A DNA stretch of 64,000 nucleotides from positions 300,192,642-300,256,641 of the forward strand of contig CM040123.1 in the NCBI GenBank assembly GCA_022559845.1. The letters are read 5' to 3'. The translations under genes were made by a program, and so were the position numbers. The DNA comes from Amorphophallus konjac (taxonomy: Eukaryota; Streptophyta; Magnoliopsida; Alismatales; Araceae). The notes under the pieces are model-generated. The model searched no databases and was not told where the DNA came from. It worked only from the letters and a program-made list of their open reading frames with translations. This document shows, piece after piece, positions 1-9,677 of this stretch (position 1 is its first letter; each line of letters opens with the position of its first letter).

Positions 1-754
1 ACCCCCTTTTGTTCTTGGCGCGCCGGTTTGACGGCGCCGTTTTAACCTGTTCACTTGGCGTGTCAGTCCGGTAGGCCCGGAGATGATTCCGGAAGCTCCC
101 GTCGACTGTTCCCCTCGCCCTGGCCATCGAAGGGCCTTGATGGGGTGTTCACGAAGCTCTTGATAGGACGAATGGCCTTAAACAAGACTTCGTGTGTGTC
201 CGGTCCGAGCACACGGGTGTCCTACTGACACAGTCTTCGGCACTGTGATTTGTGCTTCTGGCTGAGACGGACTCGTGCTCGAAGCTTCCTTACAGGATGA
301 TGTTACATCCAGGACAATTCCACCTTGAATTGGTGATCAATCGGCCACTAACGGGCCCACTATGGCGAGAAGCCGAACCCGTGCCGGGTAATCGGGGTCT
401 TCTGCTGACAGAACCTTCGGCCCCCTTGTTTCGGATGGCCGAGGACATTCTTCCTCCTTAGGAGAGTCATTGGGTAGACCGTCGTCCTTGGTCGGGCGAC
501 GGATGTGGGGTAGCGGCATGACGAGGTCGATGCCGGATCATTGGGCAGGCTTGATCGCGCTGCCGGTTGGTTGCGGGTTCACTTCGGCTCTCCTGAGGTA
601 AAGTCCCCGACGTTCCCTTCAAGGTGGCTCGGGGCTTTGTCAGCTTGAGGGGTCCTCTTGATAAGTTGATCTTTATCGGCTTCTGTGCTTCAATGGGCCG
701 TATCATTCATCCTTGCAGCTTGGTTGCCAAAGGATCATATTTTGAGTGCCAACA
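1..754 (-). repeat. Element A 3' LTR, inner end only
   Basis: This matches 10600-11353 and ends in the same 12 bases before an abrupt loss of similarity (TGCCAACA at 747-754 and 11346-11353). On the minus strand the LTR begins TGTTGGCACTC. If it is as long as its partner (3596 bp), about 2.8 kb lie off the window to the left. The outer part differs from the partner at roughly one base in five by eye, yet 468-573 is identical to 11069-11174. Open frames here (252-461, 337-519, 467-706) have no recognisable product. Confidence 0.85.
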
Positions 755-955
755 CCGCCCTAACAAATTGGAAATGAAACGCCGGATATAAGCCAAACGG
801 CCCTTAACCCCTGAATCGCCTTGATCTTTGCGGGGTCTATCTCGATTCCCCGATATCGGATGATGAAGCCCAAGAATTTTCCGCTCGACACTCCGAACGC
901 GCATTTCATAGGGTTCATTTTTAGCTCATGCTGCCTCAGCCTCTGAAAAACAATC
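755..955 (-). pseudogene. RT C-terminal segment of element A, frameshifted
   Basis: Beyond the end of the main RT frame (936), the reading frame continues in another phase with HELKMNPMKCAFGVSSGKF and then RYRGIEIDPAKIKAIQ (minus strand, about 955 down to 810). This is the thumb/connection part of Tat-type RT. A second phase change follows, and GRLAYIRRFISNL reads up to the LTR border at 754/755. At least two frameshifts separate this from the catalytic part. The RNase H expected next is missing. Confidence 0.8.
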
Positions 956-2534
956 CGAGGTCTTGCAGATGATCTCCTTTTCTTCTGGTTTTGACCACCA
1001 GGTCATCTATGTAGCACTCGACCTTGTGATAGAGCAGTTCATCAAAGATTTTGGTCATTACGCGCTGATAGGTTGCGCCAGCATTCTTTAATCCGAACGG
1101 CATTCTCTTGTAATGATAAATGCCTTTAGGAGTTCGGAAAGCAGTATGGACACGGTCATGCTCCGCAATCCAAATCTGATTGTAGCCGGAAGACCCGTCC
1201 ATGAATGATAGGGCCTCGTGGCCGGTTGTAGCATCAATCATGACCTCGGTTATCGGCACCGGGAAGTCATCTTTGGGGCAGGCTTTATTTAGATCCCGGA
1301 AGTCGACACATATCCGGATCTGTCCATTCTTCTTCTTCACGGGGACGATATTCGCCAGCCATGTAGTGTACTGGTTTTCTTCAACAAATCTCACGTCAAT
1401 AAGCTTGTCGACTTCAGCACAAATTTGGGTGATGAGCTCTGGCCTCATGCGCCGCGGTGGTTGCTTCACCGGCTCGGCTTCAGGGTTTATTGCCAACTCA
1501 TGTTGTGAGACAGCGGGGCTTAGACCTGGCATCTCTTTGTAAGTCCAGGAGAAGCAATCCCGGTATTCTAGCCGTAGTTGAATGTACATCTCCCGTTCTT
1601 CTGGGGATAGTTGGGTACTGAGGAAGGTAGGCCTAGGGTCCTTCTCATTTCCCAGGTTGACTTCTATCAGTTCATCGACTGTGGCTTGGCCTCCGTCTTC
1701 TATCTCCGGAGGTGCCGGTTGGAGGTCAACGAAGTCTGGAACACCATCTTGAGGGTCGAGGGCTTTGACTTCCTCGTCAGACACCGCCAGAGCTTCTTGA
1801 GGTTTCTTGATCTCTTGTGCCAGCGGCTGAGTGGATTGTTCTATTAGCAAATCCATTGTCGTCGCAGCTTCCAAGGATGAGGGAGCAGCCTTGGTGTTTG
1901 CAGATGAGATTGTAGCCATGACGGGCTGGTAACTGTTCACTGCCAGGCCCGGACAACATGCTGATTTTGCAGCAGAAGTTGAGGATGTTTCGCCTTCTGG
2001 GACAGTTGTATCTTCCGCAGAAGTGGCTTTTTCTTTCCTAGTAGCTGGCTCCCCTTGATTGGAGTTGACCAAGGCTTCCCTGATGGGCAGAAAGGGTGTT
2101 GAAGTTGTCATTAGTAGGACCTCTATGGAGGGAGAGACTCCTGCTTCTTGACTGTCTTCGGCTTCACTGTTGCTAGCCGTATCAAATTCGGCTTGAAGGG
2201 CTGCTTCTTCAGGATGAACCTGCTCCCAGCATCGGCAAGGGGCCGAGGTTTCTGCTTCTTGATTCCCGGACCGAGCCAGTTCAGAATATTCGGCTTCCAC
2301 CGGATACTCATCAAAGGTTGCCCTCAAAGGGCCATCTTCAGTAGGATAGAAGGCGGAGATAGTATCCACCTCGTACCGCCCACTATAATAATATTCTTCC
2401 AGGGTGAAGCCCAGACCCGGATGTTGAGAGACACGTCTCATTTCTTTGTCCAGATTTACAGGATACCACATCTTCTGGAAAGCTTCCTTGCGCTTTTGAG
2501 GTTGATCGGGAGGGATGTGTTGCTTCTGAAACAT
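936..2534 (-). CDS. Reverse transcriptase of element A (broken polyprotein part)
   Basis: This is a 532-residue open segment. Residues 1-310 are an acidic, low-complexity linker between protease and RT. The RT core follows at about residues 330-525. It has PVKKKNGQIRICVDFRDLNK (fingers), FMDGSSGYNQI (the usual aspartate of motif A, with DGSS where DAFS is common), MPFGLKNAGATYQR (motif B) and ECYIDDLVVKT (catalytic YIDD, motif C). The frame is lost just after DHLQDL by a one-base shift near 955. The first ATG at 2534 is not a true start: in an intact relative this region is internal to gag-pol. The product would copy the element RNA to DNA in the particle; this copy is inactive because the polyprotein is broken. 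Confidence 0.88.
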   Translation of the reverse strand: MFQKQHIPPDQPQKRKEAFQKMWYPVNLDKEMRRVSQHPGLGFTLEEYYYSGRYEVDTISAFYPTEDGPLRATFDEYPVEAEYSELARSGNQEAETSAPCRCWEQVHPEEAALQAEFDTASNSEAEDSQEAGVSPSIEVLLMTTSTPFLPIREALVNSNQGEPATRKEKATSAEDTTVPEGETSSTSAAKSACCPGLAVNSYQPVMATISSANTKAAPSSLEAATTMDLLIEQSTQPLAQEIKKPQEALAVSDEEVKALDPQDGVPDFVDLQPAPPEIEDGGQATVDELIEVNLGNEKDPRPTFLSTQLSPEEREMYIQLRLEYRDCFSWTYKEMPGLSPAVSQHELAINPEAEPVKQPPRRMRPELITQICAEVDKLIDVRFVEENQYTTWLANIVPVKKKNGQIRICVDFRDLNKACPKDDFPVPITEVMIDATTGHEALSFMDGSSGYNQIWIAEHDRVHTAFRTPKGIYHYKRMPFGLKNAGATYQRVMTKIFDELLYHKVECYIDDLVVKTRRKGDHLQDLGLFFRG

Positions 2535-2671
2535 CTGGCCGTCCGATCAGTGGTAAATGCCAGACCTGAACAGGAACCGCGGGTCGGCTAGATCTCAGGG
2601 AGGCTACAGTCTGTGTCTTCCTGAGTGGGATGCTCCTCAGCTGTATAGAACAAGCTGCTGGGCCCATCTTC

Positions 2672-3790
2672 CTATGTCACCTCCCAAGCTTTGAAAGGTT
2701 CGACAGTGGGGTCGTTGAGGCCGGAGACTGGCTTGGTGAGGCCGGCCGGGACTCCGATGCGGTCGTGCTGTCGATCGACCAGCACTTTCCTAGCTTTGGG
2801 GTATAATGCTGGGGGTGTTACCCTGCCGACATTTCCAGAAGCTGTGATGTGGAAGACCACCTTCGGCTTGACATATCCGCGCGGCGGCGGTGGATACCAA
2901 CCGTCACCCGATCTATTCTTTGACGCCCCTACGGGGGCTTCAGCTTCAGAAACCTTCCGGGGAGATCCCGTATATAGGTTGGCGTCCGCCAAATGACATT
3001 CAAACACCTCGAATGGGTGGATATCAGCAAATATCCTCTCCTCCTTCCCCTGGAGGCTATATTTGATGCACTGGTGGAGCGTGGAGGGCACCACCATATT
3101 TTCATGCAGCCATGGGCGGCCGAGCAGTGCTTTGTAAGAAGTGCGAGAGTCAATGACATGAAACTGCACCGTTGTAGTGAAATTTGCCAGAATCCGTGTG
3201 AACTCTGCCACTCCCATAGATACTTCACATTTTTGGTTGAAGCCAGCGATACGCATATCCCCGACTTTCTCGAGATGCACATTAAAGTGGTACCTCTCGT
3301 ATATTCTATATGGCAGGATGTTGACTGCTGCACCAGGATCGACCAGAATCCGGTTCAGTTCTCTTCCGATCAGGTGCCCTTTCATATATAGCGGCCTGTT
3401 GTGGCTGGCAGTAGGTAGTAGCATGTCTTCTGGAGAGAAGGTCATACTGGCTTCTGGTATAGCCTCAGCTATGCAGGCTTCAAAATGAGCAGGCGTCTGC
3501 AGAGCAGTGATGATCGCCTGTCGAGTTTCTTCACTCAAAGAGAGAATTTCCCAGATCGTAAATCGAGCGGGGAGCTTCTTGAGTAACTTCATTATTCGGC
3601 TCCCAGCCCGGACATTGGAGAGCTTCATCTCTTCAGCCCATCTGGGCTTGGGGAGGTTTTGATTTGTGGGTCCAGACGGACCTGCTTCATCTTCCTCGGA
3701 CCCGGCACCCTCTTGACTGGCACCGGCTGTCGGGCCTTCTTTATTAGTTGCCGTAGGGCAAGCTCCATCTGCATTCGCATCCTCAGTGGA
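2672..3790 (-). CDS. Aspartic protease region of element A
   Basis: The frame opens just after a TAA stop and includes an internal ATG at 3628. The retropepsin signature lies about 90 residues after that ATG: LIGRELNRILVDPGAAVNIL, where the catalytic triplet is DPG, not the usual DS/TG. A second protease landmark is KALLGRPWLHE, equivalent to the ILGR/LLGR strand of plant gypsy proteases. The C-terminal 100 residues are a linker that would join RT. The segment ends at a stop at 2672, and the RT follows in another phase, so protease and RT can no longer be one protein. Confidence 0.8.
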   Translation of the reverse strand, partial: STEDANADGACPTATNKEGPTAGASQEGAGSEEDEAGPSGPTNQNLPKPRWAEEMKLSNVRAGSRIMKLLKKLPARFTIWEILSLSEETRQAIITALQTPAHFEACIAEAIPEASMTFSPEDMLLPTASHNRPLYMKGHLIGRELNRILVDPGAAVNILPYRIYERYHFNVHLEKVGDMRIAGFNQKCEVSMGVAEFTRILANFTTTVQFHVIDSRTSYKALLGRPWLHENMVVPSTLHQCIKYSLQGKEERIFADIHPFEVFECHLADANLYTGSPRKVSEAEAPVGASKNRSGDGWYPPPPRGYVKPKVVFHITASGNVGRVTPPALYPKARKVLVDRQHDRIGVPAGLTKPVSGLNDPTVEPFKAWEVT

Positions 3791-4939
3791 TTACGCTGGC
3801 TGCGGGTGAATGGCCCCGGATGTAGGGTTAGCATCTTGCCAGGGCTGCTTCCCTTTTGACATGTTCATAAATTCAAGGAATGAAAGGACTGCCTTGCCCC
3901 CACTTTTGTTGTATAGGCCCGACAGAGGAGGGATTTGAACTCCCTTAACCTCCGGTGGAGGTGTCTTGTAGGGTTGCTCCCCTCTGAACATGATGTTGTG
4001 ATTGGGCGGTGGCTGGCACCCCCATTTCCGGCCCGACCGAGTGGCATGTGCAGCAGTTGCGGCCTCGGCCTTGCCTCCCCCAGCATGGGGTGCGAAGCAA
4101 ATTTCTTCTTCTTCCTCTTCTCCGGGTAGGTTGAAGAGTGCTGACAGGGTATTGCAGGAGACAACCTGTGTTTTATTGGCCCCAGCGGCCTTTCTTTTCT
4201 TCTTCTTTTGCTTTTTCTTCTTTTTGATTTCTGCGGGGGCCTGCCCCCAGAACAGGCTGCCCTCTTCAGGGGATGCTGCTTCAGCTTCCTCCACCTGTTT
4301 GAGTGAAAGTTGTTCCAGCTCTTGCCATGGGACGTGGTCCCGTACTAGCAGAGGTTTCAATTCGGGCTGCACATATTCATCTAGCCCTTCAATCAGGTGC
4401 TGTAGTAGCAGGACCCCAGGATTGGTTTCCTTGACTACTGGCAGCGGAGTTTGTCTCCTCCTGTTAGGTGTATGTATTCTGACAGCTGTAGGTGGAGTGA
4501 CCCATACGGGTGCTACCACTGGCGGAGCAGGACGGGGTGTAATGCCACGGACATGTGCCCCCTCTTTCGGGCGGGGTGCCCTATTCTTCTTGTGCTTTAC
4601 AGGGATCTGCTGCCACCCCTGTTGTTCTTTCACGGGCTCCAGGAAATGGATTTCGTAGGTGCTCCGTGTGCTTGCTTCAGAGATCTCCTCAGGTAATGCC
4701 TGGTAGAGGGAGATCATGTTGACTGCTGCCTTCCTGAAAGGGGCTTCATGTGGCTGAGGAGGGTCCACTTTGTATTCTCCCAGCTCTATCTCATTCTTCT
4801 TCACCATCCCTTCGATGACGTCTTTGAAAACATAACAGTCTTCGATTGGAAGTCCCAACATCTGGTGGTAGGGGTAGAATCTTGGACTGTCTTTTCTTTT
4901 CAGGTCCTCCGGCCTCCTTGTCTCGGGCAGAGTGACCAT
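3791..4939 (-). CDS. Gag C-terminal/pre-protease segment of element A
   Basis: This 382-residue segment is in frame with the protease segment and separated from it only by one TAA stop. It starts in phase with FDWVTEYSMVTLPE, which continues the gag frame after a one-base shift near 4985. It contains a lysine run (KKKKKQKKKKRK) typical of nucleic-acid-binding gag tails and acidic patches (GEEEEEE). No CCHC knuckle is visible. Tat/Ogre elements commonly have long poorly conserved segments between capsid and protease. Confidence 0.7.
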   Translation of the reverse strand: MVTLPETRRPEDLKRKDSPRFYPYHQMLGLPIEDCYVFKDVIEGMVKKNEIELGEYKVDPPQPHEAPFRKAAVNMISLYQALPEEISEASTRSTYEIHFLEPVKEQQGWQQIPVKHKKNRAPRPKEGAHVRGITPRPAPPVVAPVWVTPPTAVRIHTPNRRRQTPLPVVKETNPGVLLLQHLIEGLDEYVQPELKPLLVRDHVPWQELEQLSLKQVEEAEAASPEEGSLFWGQAPAEIKKKKKQKKKKRKAAGANKTQVVSCNTLSALFNLPGEEEEEEICFAPHAGGGKAEAATAAHATRSGRKWGCQPPPNHNIMFRGEQPYKTPPPEVKGVQIPPLSGLYNKSGGKAVLSFLEFMNMSKGKQPWQDANPTSGAIHPQPA

Positions 4940-4950
4940 GCTGTATTCTG

Positions 4951-5979
4951 TTACCCAGTCGAACAGGACTCGGGTCTTGTATTTTGGAAAGGAATAAGTT
5001 TCTTCATTTTGTCCCTCAGCGAAGGACCTTCTTTATCATCTAGAGCTTTTGCAGGTTGCGGGGGAGCCGCTTTCTTACCTTTCTCCTTCTGTTGTTCGAA
5101 CGCCTTGATATCAAGCGCATTCGCTTCTTTAGGTGTGGGGCGCCGTTCCGCAGCCTTGCCTTTCTGGGCTGTGCTGGCAGTTGACGCCGGGACAGGCTTG
5201 GCTAGAAAAGCCTCCACCTCGTCCACCAAATTATTCAGCCGGTCGAACGACCGTATTTCCATACCAATCATCTTTTCCAGGACCTCCCTCTTGAGATTTT
5301 GTTTGCATATTTGCACTGCGTCCTCCTGATGCGGGGGCCGCTTGTACCTCATTCCGAGGTTCCTCCACCTCTTGATGTAATCAAGGGCTGTCTCATCTGC
5401 CCTTTGTTTTGTTGAGTAGAGTTCGGCCACTGTAACCTCCCTCTCTGTGACATGGAATCTTTCTCTGAATTTTCTCTGCATATCCGACCAATCACTGATT
5501 GACCCGGCCGAGAGGCTAGAGTACCATTCAAATGCGAGCCCCGTCAGCGAGGACCCGAAGAACTTTAGCAGATATGACTCGTCGGTGGCCAGATCACTAA
5601 TAGCGGTCATATAATATGCAATATGCTCTTTAGGGGACCCCTTCCCGTTGAATTTGTCGAATTTGGGCGGCTTGTTGACCCCTGGGGGAAGTCGTTTAGC
5701 CGCATGGTGTTGCGGGTAGGGCACCCGATAGGCATCGAATGCGACGTAGTCACCTTCACTTTTCTCTGCGGGCTTCAGCTCGATCATCCTTTCCACCATC
5801 ATCCAGTTCACGACCTTGGGGTCGACTGGCTCCGGATAGAAGTGCGCTGGCTGCAGGTACGGGGTGACCAGGGTGGTCGCCTGTGGAGGACACAGCAGCG
5901 GGGGTGTCGGATGCACCTGGGGGAGCACCGAAGGTAGCAGCGGCTGAGGCTGTGGCGGCCGTTGTTGTGCTGTCGCCAT
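4951..5979 (-). CDS. Gag capsid domain of element A
   Basis: This is a 342-residue segment with a proline/glutamine-rich head. The retrotransposon gag fold follows at about residues 95-240, with HIAYYMTAISDLATDESYLL, GLAFEWYSSL, RKFRERF and ALDYIKRWRNL. This matches the capsid core of plant gypsy elements. It is in the same phase as the upstream segment (6013-7380), with one TAG stop between them. It ends with a frameshift near 4985. The native protein would form the cytoplasmic virus-like particle. Confidence 0.82.
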   Translation of the reverse strand: MATAQQRPPQPQPLLPSVLPQVHPTPPLLCPPQATTLVTPYLQPAHFYPEPVDPKVVNWMMVERMIELKPAEKSEGDYVAFDAYRVPYPQHHAAKRLPPGVNKPPKFDKFNGKGSPKEHIAYYMTAISDLATDESYLLKFFGSSLTGLAFEWYSSLSAGSISDWSDMQRKFRERFHVTEREVTVAELYSTKQRADETALDYIKRWRNLGMRYKRPPHQEDAVQICKQNLKREVLEKMIGMEIRSFDRLNNLVDEVEAFLAKPVPASTASTAQKGKAAERRPTPKEANALDIKAFEQQKEKGKKAAPPQPAKALDDKEGPSLRDKMKKLIPFQNTRPESCSTG

Positions 5980-6012
5980 GCTTGGCTCTGAAGGCTGGGA
6001 CAGCGTATAGAG

Positions 6013-7380
6013 CTATGGAGGGTCGTCACGACGAACTGCTCCCCGTGATGATTCACCCTGGAATTCGGGTGGTTTAGAAGTCGATGAATGCTCAGTCTTT
6101 TCCATCAGCTGTTTCTTCAGAGAGTCTATCTCCCGTTGATATTTTTGCAGCAGCATCTGAACTGATGGATCTATAGTGGTGGGGATACCCTCTATCGTTT
6201 CCCCGGACGTACCCTCAGGCAGGATGTCGAAGAGGACGTCGTCTTCTTCTTCCGTCGTCACCACATTAGCGGTCAAGACGGGGGCCTTATCATCCCAGCG
6301 AGGATAGACCTGGGGTTGTTTCCCTCTCATGATCATCAGAAGCTCTCTTGCTGCTTCTGTTCTGCGGGTAGTTGGCCCGGGCCGTACGGCCAATTGAGCC
6401 AGTTCTTGGGGGTCTTCAGGAAGCTCCCCATATCGACTGGATATACCAGCCATGTTGCAAGTAAAGACCTGCATCCTTCTTCTCTGTCGATGGACCCTCC
6501 GTCTGGCTTGTTGCGGAAAGGTCAGCCTCTCGAACACAGAAACTCTTCTTTTTTCTTCCCGCTCGGGGAAGGCTTCATCGGCTTCGATCTCGAAATCGTC
6601 GTTGTATCCATTATCGTCGACTGACGACACCATCATTCTATCTTCCATATCCTCTTCATCCGTCGCTGATGGGCGGTAATCTTCCTCAGTGGCGACTGTC
6701 TGCATTAGTCGTTGCTGACCCAGCGAGGGGTTGCCCAGCCCTCGAAAGTAGTTCCTGATCAGACAGGTTACCTCCTCTTGACCCCGCTCTTGATAGAGTA
6801 CGGGGGATAGTTGTCGACCTCCAGTAGGAGGGATATAGGCCAGCCGAGCTCTGTCGGCCGGATGTTGGAATCTTCGTCCCGTGACTGGGACGTTTGCTTG
6901 GCGGGCAGCAGCCCGGAAACTTCTGCGGCACGGAGGATCCGCAACCACATCTTCTTCATTATTCGGGGGCAAGCCCCTTTCTCTTCTCACCTCCGCCTCG
7001 TCGTTCATAGGACGGCAGCGGATGGGTGTTAGATGGTGGGCAGGTCGGGTCCGCTTGGGACACACCTGTTTGAACTTCTTCGGCCTGAGTGCCGAGCTTC
7101 CTTGGCCATAGGGGCCAGTTTCTTCTCTTTCTGCCCTCCTTCCAGCGAGAGCTTGATAGGTATTGTGGACAGGAATGTTGGGGATGACTCGGTCTGGGGT
7201 CACCCGGGCCGTGCGTCCGTCGAGGAAGACGCGCATGCCTCCAACTAGCATGGATTTCCCGGACTGAGATAGGGTACCGGTGATTACAGCAGCATTCTTG
7301 CGGACCTGGCGACGCTGGCGTCCTCCAGGGTGTTTGTTGATGACATTGGGGTGGGTCCCACGTATGACGTGGTGCACCAA
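6013..7380 (-). CDS. N-terminal gag segment of element A
   Basis: This 455-residue segment ends at a TAG stop directly upstream of, and in phase with, the capsid segment. It is rich in Arg, Glu and Pro and has no catalytic motif. The last 40 residues form a heptad-like stretch (QMLLQKYQREIDSLKKQLME), probably a short coiled coil for particle assembly. The annotation as gag rests on position and phase; no family motif is recognised. Confidence 0.65.
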   Translation of the reverse strand: MVHHVIRGTHPNVINKHPGGRQRRQVRKNAAVITGTLSQSGKSMLVGGMRVFLDGRTARVTPDRVIPNIPVHNTYQALAGRRAEREETGPYGQGSSALRPKKFKQVCPKRTRPAHHLTPIRCRPMNDEAEVRRERGLPPNNEEDVVADPPCRRSFRAAARQANVPVTGRRFQHPADRARLAYIPPTGGRQLSPVLYQERGQEEVTCLIRNYFRGLGNPSLGQQRLMQTVATEEDYRPSATDEEDMEDRMMVSSVDDNGYNDDFEIEADEAFPEREEKRRVSVFERLTFPQQARRRVHRQRRRMQVFTCNMAGISSRYGELPEDPQELAQLAVRPGPTTRRTEAARELLMIMRGKQPQVYPRWDDKAPVLTANVVTTEEEDDVLFDILPEGTSGETIEGIPTTIDPSVQMLLQKYQREIDSLKKQLMEKTEHSSTSKPPEFQGESSRGAVRRDDPP

Positions 7381-7640
7381 ACAGCTAGCGGCCGGGGCGG
7401 ACTTTCGAGCAAGTCTTCGCAGCAGGGAACCTTCAGAAGCTCCATTTTCTCTGCGACTTCCTTGGCAGGCACTGGGGCTTCGACTTCCAGGATGTCGACG
7501 AAGGCTAACCCCAAAAAGTTGGGGAAGCCCACAGCGACAGATAAGCTACCGAATTCCATGGGTACAGCCAGGTACCCTTGCGCGTATTTAGCAACGATCG
7601 AATGATCGAAGTCGACGCCAGTTATCCCGTTGATCGTCAT
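7284..7640 (-). CDS. Leader ORF of element A just inside the primer site
   Basis: This is a 118-residue ORF starting at ATG 7640, about 95 bases inside the primer site, and overlapping the next ORF by about 95 bases in another phase. It is moderately hydrophobic without a clear membrane span. It may be the true N terminus of gag, detached by a frameshift, or a separate small first ORF of the kind Ogre elements carry before gag. The sequence does not decide between these. Confidence 0.5.
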   Translation of the reverse strand: MTINGITGVDFDHSIVAKYAQGYLAVPMEFGSLSVAVGFPNFLGLAFVDILEVEAPVPAKEVAEKMELLKVPCCEDLLESPPRPLAVWCTTSYVGPTPMSSTNTLEDASVARSARMLL

Positions 7641-7735
7641 TGATCTGCCTGCAAAGACAAACAGGGAAATAATCAGTAGCCTTTGAGAGGGCTTCGAAGC
7701 CCGAATATCTCGGCAAAGAGATGAAAGGTGACACT

Positions 7736-7754
7736 GGTCCCACCGGGCGTGCCA
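7736..7754 (-). other. Primer-binding site of element A
   Basis: Three bases inside the 5' LTR end (7758), the minus strand reads TGGCACGCCCGGTGGGACC. It begins with the TGG that pairs with a tRNA CCA end. It is not the initiator-Met site used by H, C and the copia element. I do not assign the tRNA. Confidence 0.7.
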
Positions 7755-9661
7755 GACTGTTTATGACAGGTTTTTCATCCGACCATCCTGTCATTTTTAT
7801 TTTGTGTATATATGTGTATATGTACATATATACATGTCTTATTTCACGTGTCGATCAACCAATTAACTAACCGATAATTAACTGGCTGATTGACGACGTG
7901 GGCGTGCCAGTCACATGAGTGACGATTCATGGTGCGCTCATTCTGACCCGTGTCGGGCGAATGTGAGGTTCGGTCGGGACCAGCAGTCCGCCATACCATA
8001 AAGGCTATGGCGTTAATTACATCCCCCACGAGGAGGGAACACCTTTGATTAATTGTCAAGATAGCGGGCTGTCAAAGTCAGAATGAAAAGAGCTACATGA
8101 TGACCATGACGAAGGCATGCAGGATGCATTTATCTATCACGCCAAGGATGCATAGTTTATCGAATTATGGGCCCTTGGTACGTGGCAGAGGACGTAGGCC
8201 CTAAGACCACCCTCGCGCATAGCGAAGACTTCCGATCGAGCGTAACCCGACCTTCCGTCAACGCTATTTGATATACCCGAGGGTCCATACGAACATGCAT
8301 GCATGATGATGATGATAAGTAAGATGACAGAATTATGAAGATGAATATGATTCAGTCACATATTTATTAAGCCCCGCCAACGAGGGAAAGGATGGCACAA
8401 GCACGATGATAAGGGTAGAGTGAAGATAGACATAATGGTGAAAACATGATAGCGAGAAGGTTTCGACTCGAAAGGCCCTCTCTTTATTCAATTTATTCCT
8501 AATTAGGGTTGATTAACTTCGCCCTCGGGAAGGCGGGGGTCGCTCGGGGCGAGCCAGGGATTAAAGAGTACAGCGATTAGAAACGGCGCCTGAAAGCGTA
8601 GGTATAGGGCTTAAAACGGCATCGAAACCGTAGGTAAATAAAAGGGGTTTAAAACGGCGCGGCCCTAATTGGGGCGCGCCGGGGAGAGGCGCGTCGGGGA
8701 GAGCGCGCCGGGGAGAAGTGCGTCGGGGAGGGCGCGCCGTTTTAGAGCGCACTGCTTAGGCCGCACTGTAAACGAATGGCGCTAGTTTAACTTAAAACCG
8801 AGAATTTGTTCATTTTTCTTGGGTTTATTGAAATACTTTGGAAAACTTTGAGAATTTATTTAAGCTATTATTTCACAGGGTCGACCCCGGGGCATTCGGG
8901 AGCCGAGTTACGGGCCCGCGCGAGGTTCGTACTCGAGTGCGGCGATCATTCTGAGTTATACTCGTTCGAGCTGAAATTTTGGCAGCATCTCCCCATCCCG
9001 GAGGATTTATCGGGGAGAAGCGGGGAGTACTCACGTAGTGGAGCAACCCCTAAGAGTCGGGTGGCACAACGGCGGCCGGCAAAAACCCGAACGGAGAGGA
9101 AAAACCACGAGGTCAAACCTGCTAGGGGCACCAAATCCGTGGGTAACAGCGAGCGAATGAAGCAACTCAATACGGGAGCGAAGACCCCGAGGGCTAGCCT
9201 ACGAGGGGCATGTAACCCGAGTCACCACAACACTCGAATCGGGACGACCAATATGGGAGGGAAACCCCGAGGGCAAGCCTACGAGGGGCACGCGACCCAC
9301 GGCCACCACGAGGTCCATTAAGGACCGTGGATTTGGATCTGTCGGGACATGGCCCCGTTGCTATGCATTCAATAGCCTGCTGGGATATTCATCATTGATG
9401 GACGAACCTTCCGCCGGCCGAATGACTAACGTGGAAGATCAGGGGAATGTCCCCTCTCTGGATGCTGGAATGATGCTACAGAGCACACTCCCGTTGAGAT
9501 GCGCACGAAACGAAAGAATAATGCGAGAACGACAAAGTCCATAGGCTAAATAGATCGATGCTGTGCGATTGGCATAGAGGTGCCGGGGACAGGATGTACA
9601 TATGTCACATTCGGGCATGAGCCGACAAGAATAGAGAGGGACGATAGAGGCAATCCTCCCT

Positions 9662-9677
9662 CCCCCCCCCCCCCCCC
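9662..9677. repeat. Homopolymer run of 16 C
   Basis: An uninterrupted C run inside LTR A. Its length may be unreliable in assembly. Confidence 0.9.

Noticed and set aside
4002..4658. 218-codon plus-strand ORF
   Set aside because: Antisense shadow of the lysine-rich gag segment of element A.
7736..7754. Assigning a specific tRNA to the element A primer site
   Set aside because: The site has the TGG start, but I cannot match the remainder to a tRNA with confidence.
8806..9321. 171-codon plus-strand ORF
   Set aside because: It reads through repeated CCCCGAGGGC motifs of LTR A, antisense to the element, with no domain.
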